DNA from: Halobacillus sp. Marseille-P3879
Lineage (GTDB): Bacteria > Bacillota > Bacilli > Bacillales > Halobacillaceae
DNA length: 64,000 bases
Assembly: GCF_900240285.1 (NCBI RefSeq)
Contig: NZ_OESS01000005.1
Coordinates: 1-64,000 of the forward strand
Reading direction: 5' to 3'
Translations under genes and position numbers: made by a program
The notes under the pieces: model-generated
The model's input: the letters and a program-made list of their open reading frames with translations, nothing else
The model's database searches: none
What the model was told of the DNA's origin: nothing
Shown: piece after piece, positions 1 to 6,986 of the stretch
Layout: the number at the start of each line of letters is the position of its first letter
Numbering within the stretch: the stretch's first letter is position 1

Positions 1-208
1 CGAGAGAAGGTGTTACCCGGCATTAGCCCCGGTTTCCCGGGGTTATTCCGGTCTTACAGGCAGGTTGCCCACGTGTTACTCACCCGTCCGCCGCTCATTC
101 CACCAGCGTCACCCCCGAAGGGGATCAGCTGGTTTCCTGCGCTCGACTTGCATGTATTAGGCACGCCGCCAGCGTTCGTCCTGAGCCAGGATCAAACTCT
201 CCATAAAA
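1..208 (-). rRNA. 16S ribosomal RNA, 5' part (cut by window edge)
   Basis: The reverse complement begins near position 208 with the universal 5' end of bacterial 16S rRNA (GAGTTTGATCCTGGCTCAG at about 204-186, the 27F primer site) and continues through GACGAACGCTGGCGGCGTGCC. Only about 208 nt of roughly 1,550 are inside the window; the rest lies beyond the left edge. Two promoters and an about 145-nt leader precede it, so this is the first gene of an rRNA operon. The leader contains a stretch (TTGATCTTTGAAAACTGAAC, about 323-304) typical of the conserved Bacillus pre-rRNA leader and processing region. Confidence 0.97.
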
Positions 209-355
209 GTTGAGAATGACTTGCTCATTTGCACACCGAATGTGCTTGTTTTACTTCCTTCTATATTATAGAAAGAAAAAAATGACGTACTGGTTGGTTC
301 GTTCAGTTTTCAAAGATCAAATTTTTCGTTTGCTGTCGTTTTAGCGACAAGAACT

Positions 356-384
356 AATTTATCATGGTTACCATTCTAAGTCAA
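356..384 (-). promoter_or_regulatory. rrn promoter P2 (sigma-A)
   Basis: On the minus strand the -35 TTGACT (384-379) and -10 TAAATT (361-356) are separated by 17 bp, placing transcription start near 349, about 140 nt before the 16S 5' end. A small hairpin, GTCG-CTAAAA-CGAC, follows in the leader. Confidence 0.7.
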
Positions 385-460
385 TAACTTTTTTAAAATT
401 AATTTTTTCGCTTTCGGGCTGGCGGATTGAATGCGGCCGCCTTTCCTGACAACGATTAAT

Positions 461-490
461 AATATAGCATACAATTTGAACAGAACGCAA
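461..490 (-). promoter_or_regulatory. rrn promoter P1 (sigma-A), upstream of P2
   Basis: The minus strand reads TTGCGT (490-485), 18 bp, TATATT (466-461). Tandem promoters about 100 bp apart are usual for Bacillus rRNA operons. Apart from P1, P2, the leader and the terminator at 557-588, I see nothing else in the gene-free stretch 209-602. Confidence 0.5.
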
Positions 491-556
491 TAACTTTTCG
501 TGATTTTTTATTAATTTATTTTCCCCTTCATCTATCGAGATAAACTAATTCCACAA

Positions 557-588
557 AAATAGACAAAAGCCAGGGCTGTTGTCTATTT
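557..588 (-). terminator. Intrinsic terminator of the 73-aa ORF
   Basis: The arms AAATAGACA (557-565) and TGTCTATTT (580-588) pair, with a second inner AGCC/GGCT helix. Read on the minus strand the hairpin is followed by a short U-run. It ends transcription of the small upstream gene before the rrn promoters. Confidence 0.6.
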
Positions 589-602
589 AGGAATAGAGTA
601 AA

Positions 603-824
603 TTAGTTCTGTTTTTTCCTTTTAGGCATATACTGCAGACATTCATCTCCACTGGCAAACCTTCTAAATAATCGAAAGAGAACGTCGTATCTCTCCTCCA
701 TTGCTCCTTTAATGTTTGAATCGATTCTTTGATCTCCTAAGTCAAGCGTTATTTCTTCCATTTCTCTCTTCAATAAATATTCTAATTCTTGATGTTCCTG
801 CTTATTCAGCATAAGTCCATACAT
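603..824 (-). CDS. Small conserved-looking hypothetical protein (73 aa)
   Basis: I do not recognise the family. The protein is short, highly charged and predicted helical, with a heptad-like N-terminal half (NKQEHQELEYLLKREMEEI) and a basic C-terminus (MPKRKKQN). It has no signal peptide or membrane segment. I chose the ATG at 824, which has GGGAGG 8 nt upstream; a TTG five codons earlier overlaps that Shine-Dalgarno. A possible promoter reading into it (ATGAAA, 17 bp, TGC-TATAAA) overlaps the divergent pdaB promoter. A terminator follows. B. subtilis, as far as I recall, has no gene between pdaB and the rRNA operon here. Its own RBS and terminator support it being real. Confidence 0.7.
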   Translation of the reverse strand: MYGLMLNKQEHQELEYLLKREMEEITLDLGDQRIDSNIKGAMEERYDVLFRLFRRFASGDECLQYMPKRKKQN

Positions 825-883
825 CTGTGACCCTCCCAATCAAGCAACTTCTTTTTATTTTTACCCTTTTTTCAGGATTTATA

Positions 884-911
884 GCATAGGTTGTCCTTTT
901 TTTCATAGGTA
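884..911 (+). promoter_or_regulatory. Sporulation-type (sigma-E-like) promoter of pdaB
   Basis: GCATAGG (884-890) lies 13 bp before CATAGGTA (904-911), resembling the ATA...CATA pattern of sigma-E promoters, about 40 bp upstream of the pdaB start. The exact sigma factor is inference. Confidence 0.45.
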
Positions 912-948
912 TTTATTATAGAGGTTTTATAATAAGGGGTGCGGAGAG

Positions 949-1707
949 ATGAGTTTTTTGACAAACAAAATAGATATCATTAAACGCTATGGGATTATTG
1001 TCTTTATTGCATTATTCTGTGCAGTTTTAATGTGGGTGGGGCAGAGAACTCAAATTGCTGTTTTTTCCAGTGATGGCGAACCTCGAGCTTTGTCACAGGG
1101 AAGTGAGGAACATCCATTTGTTTCTTTAACATTTAATATAAGCTGGGGAAATAACAAGGTCCATGATATCCTAAAGAAGCTGGAAGCTCATGATGCAAAA
1201 GCAACTTTCTTCCTCAGCGGAGAATGGGCGGAACGTCACCCTGATATTGTAAAGAGTATCCATGAGGGGGAACATGAAATTGCGATGATGGGTTATGCCT
1301 ATACTAGTTACTCCAAATTGGAACCTCAGGAAATTACACAGGATATAGAAAAAGCACAAGAGGCGTTTGAAAAACTAGGATTCGAGGATATTCAGTGGAT
1401 TCGTCCTCCCCATGGGCAATATAACAAAGAAATATTAGAAATCATTGACGCCCAAGAGCTTGAAGCCATCCAGTGGAGTGTTAATCCCAGGGATTGGGAG
1501 AACCCCGGAACCAATCAGATTATAGATCAGGTTCTGGATGAAACGAGCAAGGGCGATATTATTTTATTCCATGCTTCGGACTCCGTTAAACAAACAGATA
1601 AAGCTTTGGAGGTTGTTTTGCCGGGCTTAAAACAGAAGGATTTAGAATTTGCTACAATTACTGAGTTAGTTAATGGCAGTAAAGCGAAAATTACACAAGT
1701 TGAATAA
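949..1707 (+). CDS. pdaB: PdaB-type polysaccharide deacetylase-like sporulation protein
   Basis: This 252-aa protein belongs to the NodB-fold carbohydrate esterase 4 superfamily. It has one N-terminal membrane anchor or signal segment (residues 14-31) and then the deacetylase domain. PdaB is needed in B. subtilis for durable spores and cortex maintenance. The usual motif 1 (TFDD) reads TFNISWG here, so the catalytic Asp is Asn. The metal-binding H-x3-H motif reads MGYAYTSY, lacking both histidines; PdaB homologues share this degenerate stretch as I remember them. Motif 3 survives as RPPHGQY. Hydrolytic activity is therefore doubtful. The start ATG has GGAG upstream. The gene faces kbaA, with a shared terminator between them, as in B. 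subtilis. Confidence 0.88.
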   Translation: MSFLTNKIDIIKRYGIIVFIALFCAVLMWVGQRTQIAVFSSDGEPRALSQGSEEHPFVSLTFNISWGNNKVHDILKKLEAHDAKATFFLSGEWAERHPDIVKSIHEGEHEIAMMGYAYTSYSKLEPQEITQDIEKAQEAFEKLGFEDIQWIRPPHGQYNKEILEIIDAQELEAIQWSVNPRDWENPGTNQIIDQVLDETSKGDIILFHASDSVKQTDKALEVVLPGLKQKDLEFATITELVNGSKAKITQVE

Positions 1708-1709
1708 AA

Positions 1710-1738
1710 AGAGAGCTGCAGATTTTAAGCAGCTCTCT
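1710..1738. terminator. Bidirectional terminator between pdaB and kbaA
   Basis: Perfect 10-bp stem (1710-1719 with 1729-1738, loop 1720-1728) with an A-run before and a T-rich tail after. It can end transcription from both converging genes. Confidence 0.85.
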
Positions 1739-1743
1739 TCACT

Positions 1744-2340
1744 TTATTTTGCCGGTTTTTCCGAGGTGAGCCGGTGCAGCAATAATAGTTGATACGCATT
1801 ACATACGACAAGCGGGATTATCATAAGCCAGACATAATCTGCAGAGGCCGCACGTAATGCCGGCACCCATTCCACTGTCGTAACTACAACCATAAAAAAT
1901 AACGCAGGTATAAAAGCCTGACGATTCGTTTCTTTCGCTTTAATATAAGACACAATTAAAGAAACTATAAGTAAACCAAAAGCTGTGAAAACATAAGGCC
2001 ATACAGAGCCATTCTCTGCAGCTTGATAGCGAAAATAAATTAAATCAAAAATCGTAAAAGCTACTAAAAACAATTGAATCCACGTCCAGCTTCCACGAAA
2101 GACACCTTTACCAAACTGATGAATCGTTAAGTAAGCGAAAAACCCCATTTGACTAACAATACTAAAAATAAACCCTAATCCTGAAAAAAATAACAATAAG
2201 CCGAGCAGTTCAAACATCTGGAATGGTTGAAACACTTCAGCATAAGAAGTACTTTTAATAATAAAGCTGGATAACAAGGTTAATACTCCGCCAATTAACA
2301 GCGTCGTTAAAAATAACCGTACCCATTTACGACTGTTCAC
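1744..2340 (-). CDS. kbaA: KbaA, activator of the KinB sporulation-signalling pathway
   Basis: This 198-aa integral membrane protein has about six hydrophobic segments (near residues 8-28, 42-65, 85-105, 115-132, 142-160, 167-187). KbaA is required in B. subtilis for KinB-dependent entry into the sporulation phosphorelay. The call rests on membrane topology, length (198 aa, as in the family) and exact synteny: gerD and pdaB flank it in the same relative orientations as in B. subtilis. Translation starts at a GTG with a GGGGG stretch upstream. It converges on pdaB and is divergent from gerD. Confidence 0.85.
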   Translation of the reverse strand: MNSRKWVRLFLTTLLIGGVLTLLSSFIIKSTSYAEVFQPFQMFELLGLLLFFSGLGFIFSIVSQMGFFAYLTIHQFGKGVFRGSWTWIQLFLVAFTIFDLIYFRYQAAENGSVWPYVFTAFGLLIVSLIVSYIKAKETNRQAFIPALFFMVVVTTVEWVPALRAASADYVWLMIIPLVVCNAYQLLLLHRLTSEKPAK

Positions 2341-2411
2341 GTTTTTTCCCCCTAATGCTTTTTATTCCCTCTCGTATTTTACCATGAAGGCTTTTGATTT
2401 TCCTTAAGCTC

Positions 2412-2440
2412 GCATATTTTTTTCACATGCGTACATATTA
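2412..2440 (+). promoter_or_regulatory. Forespore sigma-G-like promoter of gerD
   Basis: GCATA (2412-2416), 17 bp, CATATTA (2434-2440) matches the sigma-G pattern and sits 36 bp before the gerD start. B. subtilis gerD is transcribed by sigma-G, so motif and gene agree. Confidence 0.65.
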
Positions 2441-2476
2441 AAGGTAAGGGAAAACAAAAGAAAGGGGACATTTAAA

Positions 2477-3100
2477 ATGTCCATTTTACGAATCATTTGT
2501 CCCATAATACTCGTTGTTTTCCTGGCCGCTTGTAATGGCAGTTCAGGTGCCACCGAGCAAACGGATTATGATACCACAAAGAAAATGATGGTCGACATAT
2601 TAAAAACAGATGACGGACAAAAGGCTTTAATGGAAGTGCTTTCTGATGAGAAGATGAAGCAGGAACTAGCATTGGAGTCAGAAGATGTATCAAGTGCTGT
2701 AAAGGAAACCCTTCTTTCTGAAGAAGGAAAGAAGTTCTGGAGCAATTTATTTTCAGATCCATCGTTCGTCCAAGAGTTCAGTAAAGTTGTTCAAGAGGAA
2801 CAGGAAGATCTAATGAAAGGCCTTATGAAGGATTCTGAATATCAGGCCTCATTAATCGAGTTATATCAAAATCCGGAGATGATGGAAAAAATGCTTGAAG
2901 TAATGCAGGGACAGAAGTTTAGAGGTCACTTAGAAAAGACGATCGAAGAAACTTTAAATAACCCTGTATTCCAGGCAAAAATGAGCGAAACCCTTCTAAA
3001 AGCCGCTGAAGAAATGCAAAGTGGAGGCGGCGGTGAAGGTGAAGGTGGAAATGGCGGAGGCGAAGAAGGATCTTCTGGACAAGGCGGTCAGGAAGAATAA
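2477..3100 (+). CDS. gerD: GerD spore germination lipoprotein
   Basis: This 207-aa lipoprotein has a signal peptide ending in the lipobox LAAC (Cys19). GerD is made in the forespore and organises nutrient germinant receptors into a cluster in the inner spore membrane. The middle (about residues 30-170) is a helical, acidic domain, as in other GerD proteins. The last 30 residues are an extreme Gly/Glu tail (GGGGEGEGGNGGGEEG), disordered and of low complexity. AAAGGGG precedes the ATG and a sigma-G-like promoter lies upstream. It converges with salA, with a terminator between them. Confidence 0.93.
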   Translation: MSILRIICPIILVVFLAACNGSSGATEQTDYDTTKKMMVDILKTDDGQKALMEVLSDEKMKQELALESEDVSSAVKETLLSEEGKKFWSNLFSDPSFVQEFSKVVQEEQEDLMKGLMKDSEYQASLIELYQNPEMMEKMLEVMQGQKFRGHLEKTIEETLNNPVFQAKMSETLLKAAEEMQSGGGGEGEGGNGGGEEGSSGQGGQEE

Positions 3101-3116
3101 AAAGCCTTCCTCACCA

Positions 3117-3152
3117 TTAAAACACGCAGCCAAAACTGACTGCGTGTTTTAA
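3117..3152. terminator. Bidirectional terminator between gerD and salA
   Basis: A 13-bp perfect stem (3117-3129 with 3140-3152, 10-nt loop) is bounded by A- and T-rich runs suitable for termination in both directions. Confidence 0.85.
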
Positions 3153-3154
3153 AT

Positions 3155-4213
3155 TTATTTAGAGAGTTTATCAACAATTTTAGCTGCCATGTTTCGGTAT
3201 ACCATACCTGTTGGATGATCTTCCTGGTATACGGATGGAGCAAAAACCTCCTCATCCTCATATGGCTGCTGTAGAGGGATGTGCCCTAATACATCTGTCT
3301 TCAGTTCATCAGCAAGCTTCACACCACCGCCGCGGCCAAAAACAAATTCTTTATTTCCAGTTTCTTTACTTTCGAAATATGCCATATTTTCAACAACACC
3401 TAAGATATCATGTTCCATCTTAATAGCCATCTGCCCCGCACGAGCTGCTACAAAAGCCGCCGTAGGGTGCGGTGTCGTTACTATAATCTCTTTTGAAGAT
3501 GGCAGCAAGGAATGGACGTCCATCGCCACGTCGCCTGTACCTGGTGGTAAATCAAGCAGAAGATAGTCCAGTTCTCCCCATTCTACCTCTTTAAAAAAGC
3601 TCGTCAGCATTTTCCCGAGCATTGGACCACGCCAGACAATCGGAGAGTTATCCTCTACAAAAAAACCCATCGAGACAAGCTTAACCCCAAAGCGTTCAAC
3701 CGGGATAATTTTTTCTCCACGGACAACCGGGCGTTCTTCCACCCCCATCATGTCCGGAACGCTGAATCCGTAAATGTCAGCATCAATGATACCAACCTTT
3801 TTCCCTAAGCGAGTCAATGCTACAGCTAAATTCACCGTAACGGTAGATTTTCCAACACCGCCTTTTCCGCTGGCAATAGAGATAAATTTCGTCCCTGTAT
3901 TACCGCCCAGCAGAGAGGCTTCCTGCTCCTGTTCCGCAGCCGGCTGATACTTTTCAATTACATCGTCCGGAAGCTTATCAAATCTTAGACCAACAGTAGC
4001 TGCTCCGCCACTCTTTAACGCATCAACAATTTTTTTCTGCAGCTCCATTTGCTCAGCTGTATTGGTCTTAGCGATTAGAACCTTCACACTAACGTGGTTC
4101 TTCTCTTCTTTTATCTTAATTTCCTCTACTCCGCCGGTTTCTTCTAACGTTTTATGTAAAAACGGATCCTCGACCGAGTGAAGGATCTCTAATACTTTTT
4201 CCTGAGTAAGCAC
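3155..4213 (-). CDS. salA: SalA, Mrp/NBP35-family P-loop ATPase regulator
   Basis: This 352-aa protein has an N-terminal MIP18/DUF59 domain (residues 1-80) and a Mrp-type ATPase domain with deviant Walker A SGKGGVGKST (115-124) and the DLPPGTGD motif. The CxxC pair that iron-sulfur carrier Mrp/ApbC proteins hold near the C-terminus is absent (the matching segment reads MAYFESKETG), as expected for SalA. In B. subtilis SalA is an ATP-dependent repressor of scoC and so raises extracellular protease output. I chose the GTG at 4213 (spacer CCCAT after AAGGAAGGTGA); this gives the same length as B. subtilis SalA. It follows cwlD with an 88-bp gap. Confidence 0.93.
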   Translation of the reverse strand: MLTQEKVLEILHSVEDPFLHKTLEETGGVEEIKIKEEKNHVSVKVLIAKTNTAEQMELQKKIVDALKSGGAATVGLRFDKLPDDVIEKYQPAAEQEQEASLLGGNTGTKFISIASGKGGVGKSTVTVNLAVALTRLGKKVGIIDADIYGFSVPDMMGVEERPVVRGEKIIPVERFGVKLVSMGFFVEDNSPIVWRGPMLGKMLTSFFKEVEWGELDYLLLDLPPGTGDVAMDVHSLLPSSKEIIVTTPHPTAAFVAARAGQMAIKMEHDILGVVENMAYFESKETGNKEFVFGRGGGVKLADELKTDVLGHIPLQQPYEDEEVFAPSVYQEDHPTGMVYRNMAAKIVDKLSK

Positions 4214-4301
4214 ATGGGTCACCTTCCTTAGAAAATGTTTCAACAGTGCAAGTATAACATACATGAAACGCTTTCTAAGTAATTTGCACAATTCAAGAAA
4301 A

Positions 4302-5021
4302 TTATTCGTCTGTCGTATATTTTAAAATTCCTCTATAGATCGAGGCTGCTACCTTTCTTTGATAATCTTCACTTTCCAGCAGCTCCCTTTCCTGTGGGTT
4401 GGAAAGAAACCCTCCTTCTACTAATACACCAGGTGGGTCAGCATGTTTTAAAATGTATATATTTCTTAATCCTGCTGGTTTTCTATTTGTATTCTCCAGA
4501 TTATCACGAATTTCATCCTGTACGGTTTTAGCCAAACGCTTACTGTCTTCTTTATTTGGATTAAAAAAAGTCTGTGCTCCTCTCCATCCAGAGGACGTAC
4601 TGGCATTTAAATGGATACTGACATAAAGATCAGCATCCGAATCATTGATAATATCAATCCGGTTACGAATATCTTCAGCTTTGCGGGCTGATAAGCTTCC
4701 GTATTTCGTTGATATTGGATCGTCCGATAAGTCACGATCATCCTCACGGGTTAAATAAACAATCGCCCCCGCTTCCTGTAGATAATCCCTTAAATAATGG
4801 GACATATTAAGTGTAATCACTTTTTCTTCAGTTCCATTTGATCCACTTGCCCCTGCATCAGGACCGCCATGTCCAGGGTCAATGACAACTACCTTGCCAA
4901 ACAGTGGAGACGACCAGGATTGCATCGTATCTTTTACTTCCTGTACAGGAATGGCAATCAAACCTACACAGATTAAGATGGCAATAAACCATGTGATTGT
5001 TTTTAACCGTCGAGTCAGCAT
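4302..5021 (-). CDS. cwlD: CwlD germination-specific N-acetylmuramoyl-L-alanine amidase
   Basis: This 239-aa Amidase_3 enzyme has an N-terminal signal or anchor (residues 9-26). Zinc-site motifs are VVIDPGHGG (His51 region), the Glu of EEKVITLN and SIHLNAS, with the C-terminal GGFLSNPQE. CwlD cleaves the peptide from muramic acid during cortex synthesis, the first step toward muramic-delta-lactam, which germination lytic enzymes recognise. The length equals the family's (about 237). The start is an ATG with GGGAG upstream, and a sigma-E-like promoter lies before it. It probably also feeds transcription to salA, since no terminator separates them. Confidence 0.95.
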   Translation of the reverse strand: MLTRRLKTITWFIAILICVGLIAIPVQEVKDTMQSWSSPLFGKVVVIDPGHGGPDAGASGSNGTEEKVITLNMSHYLRDYLQEAGAIVYLTREDDRDLSDDPISTKYGSLSARKAEDIRNRIDIINDSDADLYVSIHLNASTSSGWRGAQTFFNPNKEDSKRLAKTVQDEIRDNLENTNRKPAGLRNIYILKHADPPGVLVEGGFLSNPQERELLESEDYQRKVAASIYRGILKYTTDE

Positions 5022-5051
5022 ATCCCATACACTCCCTTACCCTTGTAGCTC

Positions 5052-5080
5052 ACTATATGGGACAAGAATTAAATTTATGA
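5052..5080 (-). promoter_or_regulatory. Sigma-E-like promoter of cwlD
   Basis: The minus strand reads TCATAAA (5080-5074), 14 bp, CATATAGT (5059-5052), close to the sigma-E consensus and about 30 bp before the cwlD ATG. Mother-cell expression is expected for cwlD. Confidence 0.6.
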
Positions 5081-5120
5081 ATAAAAGCTTGAATGCCTGA
5101 AATAAAAACACACCAAAGGA

Positions 5121-5248
5121 CCTAGGTAAACTTGTCGATATTTGTAATATTCTAAAAACTTTGCGACTTATGTGGTATAGACATCTATATTAATATTCAT
5201 TAACATAGGATTCATAAGGGAAAAAGTCCTTGGTCCTATTGTCGATAT
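5121..5248 (+). repeat. Imperfect 21-bp direct repeat pair upstream of amiE
   Basis: The copies at 5121-5141 and 5228-5248 match at 16 of 21 positions, including a shared TTGTCGATAT core (ACTTGTCGATAT / TATTGTCGATAT). They lie 107 bp apart. The second ends 2 bp before the amiE Shine-Dalgarno (AAAGGAGGA). A weak promoter candidate (TTGCGA 5161-5166, 19 bp, TATATT 5186-5191) lies between them, so the repeats could be operator sites. Confidence 0.5.
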
Positions 5249-5264
5249 CTGAAAGGAGGAGTTT

Positions 5265-6962
5265 ATGAATAAAAAAGCTGCATCGATTATCCTGCCCACC
5301 GTCATACTTACGTCCCTGTTATACCCTATTCAAGAAGAGAGGAGTGTCCAAGCGAACGAGCTGAACAAACCTACTATGGAAGAACGAAACCATAAGAAGT
5401 CTCAAGAGAAACCACATCCAAACTTTAGATGGAGCGACCCCGGTCCTTCTTCTCCCGTTCTGCACCCTGGTTCCGTAAAAGGAGCTGGATTAATGGCAGA
5501 ACCCTTGCAGGAGATTGATTCTGTGCTGGAAACGAAAATATCTGAAGGGGCTATGCCTGGAGCTGTTACCCTGGTTGCTCGTAAAGGACACATCGCTCAA
5601 CATGAAGCCTACGGTAATTCCTACCTCTATAAGGATGATGATGGCACAGAAGCAGAACAGGCTTTAAATATGGAGAAAGACACTATATTTGATGTCGCTT
5701 CCATCAGCAAAATTTTCACAGCTACTGCGGCGATGAAGTTATATGAGGAGGGCCACTTTAAATTAGATGATCCCGTAGCCAAACATATTCCCGAATTTGC
5801 GCAGAATGGCAAAGAAAATGTAACGATCGAACAATTAATGACACATACTTCAGGATTTGTCGCCTGGGTGCCTTTATACTCTCAAGGCGAATCCAGGGAA
5901 GACCGCCTCCAATATGTTTATGAACATCCGCTCGATAACCCACCAGGATCTACATACACCTATAGTGACTTAAATATGATTACACTCGCCTCCATCATTG
6001 AACGCATTTCTGGACAACGTTTAGACGAATTTGTAAAAGAAAACATTACAGATCCTCTTGCTATGAGAGATACAATGTACAATCCACCTCAGGAACTTAA
6101 AGACCGCATCGCAGCAACAGAATACCAGCCGGTAGTAGACCGCGGAATGGTATGGGGAGAAGTACATGATGAAAATGCATGGTCTTTAGGCGGAGTAGCT
6201 GGACATGCCGGTATCTTCTCAACAGCTGAAGACCTGGCAAAGCTTGGCCATATGTACTTAAACGACGGTCGATACGGCGGTAAACAGATCCTTGAAGCTG
6301 AAACAATCGAACGTTTAACCGAAAACCGTATCCCTGAGTTCCCCGGAAATGAACACGGACTTGGCTGGGAGCTGTCACAAGGATGGTACATGGATGCTTT
6401 AACGGATGCTACTACTCTAGGTCATACTGGTTTTACAGGGACGTCCATGGTATTGAATCCAGAAAACCAAACAATGGCAATCCTTCTAACGAACCGTGTG
6501 CATCCAACGAGAGACACTGTTTCCACGAACCCCACCCGCCAGCTTTTTGCAAGGCAAGTAGCGGATGCGATTCCGATAGACATGCCGACGGAAGAAGGGG
6601 CATGGTTCTCAGGCTACGGAGATAATTTAGAACGAACCATGACAGCGAAAGTGGACACTACCGAATCCACAACACTCAGCTTCGATACATGGTATAGGAT
6701 TGAATCCGATTATGATTACGGTTACATTGAAGCGTCTGAAGACGGGGAAACCTGGACAGAAATCACTTCCCCATTCACAGGAAACAGCCAATCATGGGAG
6801 CAGCATGAAGCTGAATTGCCGGCAGATACAGAATACGTTCGCTTCCGTTATGAAACTGACGACAATACGAATGGCAGAGGATGGTATGTCACAAACTTGA
6901 ATATCAACTCGTCGGCTTCTCTCAATTGGACTTCAAATGATTGGGAAAAGAGAGCTTATTAA
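5265..6962 (+). CDS. amiE: AmiE-like secreted serine hydrolase (beta-lactamase family) with extra C-terminal module
   Basis: This 565-aa exported protein has a signal peptide (residues 1-30) and a class-C beta-lactamase-like domain (about 80-440) with the active-site tetrad SISK (146-149), YSD (233-235) and HTG (387-389). It precedes nagZ and namZ; in B. subtilis the same trio includes AmiE, which removes the stem peptide from MurNAc-peptides outside the cell. The family is broad, so function is taken from context. Residues 445-565 form an added module, rich in Asp, Tyr and Trp, that looks like a beta-sandwich of the kind appended to secreted proteases; this module's role is unknown. AAAGGAGGA is well spaced before the ATG. 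The gap to nagZ is 24 bp. Confidence 0.82.
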   Translation: MNKKAASIILPTVILTSLLYPIQEERSVQANELNKPTMEERNHKKSQEKPHPNFRWSDPGPSSPVLHPGSVKGAGLMAEPLQEIDSVLETKISEGAMPGAVTLVARKGHIAQHEAYGNSYLYKDDDGTEAEQALNMEKDTIFDVASISKIFTATAAMKLYEEGHFKLDDPVAKHIPEFAQNGKENVTIEQLMTHTSGFVAWVPLYSQGESREDRLQYVYEHPLDNPPGSTYTYSDLNMITLASIIERISGQRLDEFVKENITDPLAMRDTMYNPPQELKDRIAATEYQPVVDRGMVWGEVHDENAWSLGGVAGHAGIFSTAEDLAKLGHMYLNDGRYGGKQILEAETIERLTENRIPEFPGNEHGLGWELSQGWYMDALTDATTLGHTGFTGTSMVLNPENQTMAILLTNRVHPTRDTVSTNPTRQLFARQVADAIPIDMPTEEGAWFSGYGDNLERTMTAKVDTTESTTLSFDTWYRIESDYDYGYIEASEDGETWTEITSPFTGNSQSWEQHEAELPADTEYVRFRYETDDNTNGRGWYVTNLNINSSASLNWTSNDWEKRAY

Positions 6963-6986
6963 TAAATAAGGGAGCGAAAATGAATA

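Noticed and set aside
10-213. 67-codon plus-strand frame at the left edge
   Set aside because: It is antisense to the conserved 16S rRNA 5' end.
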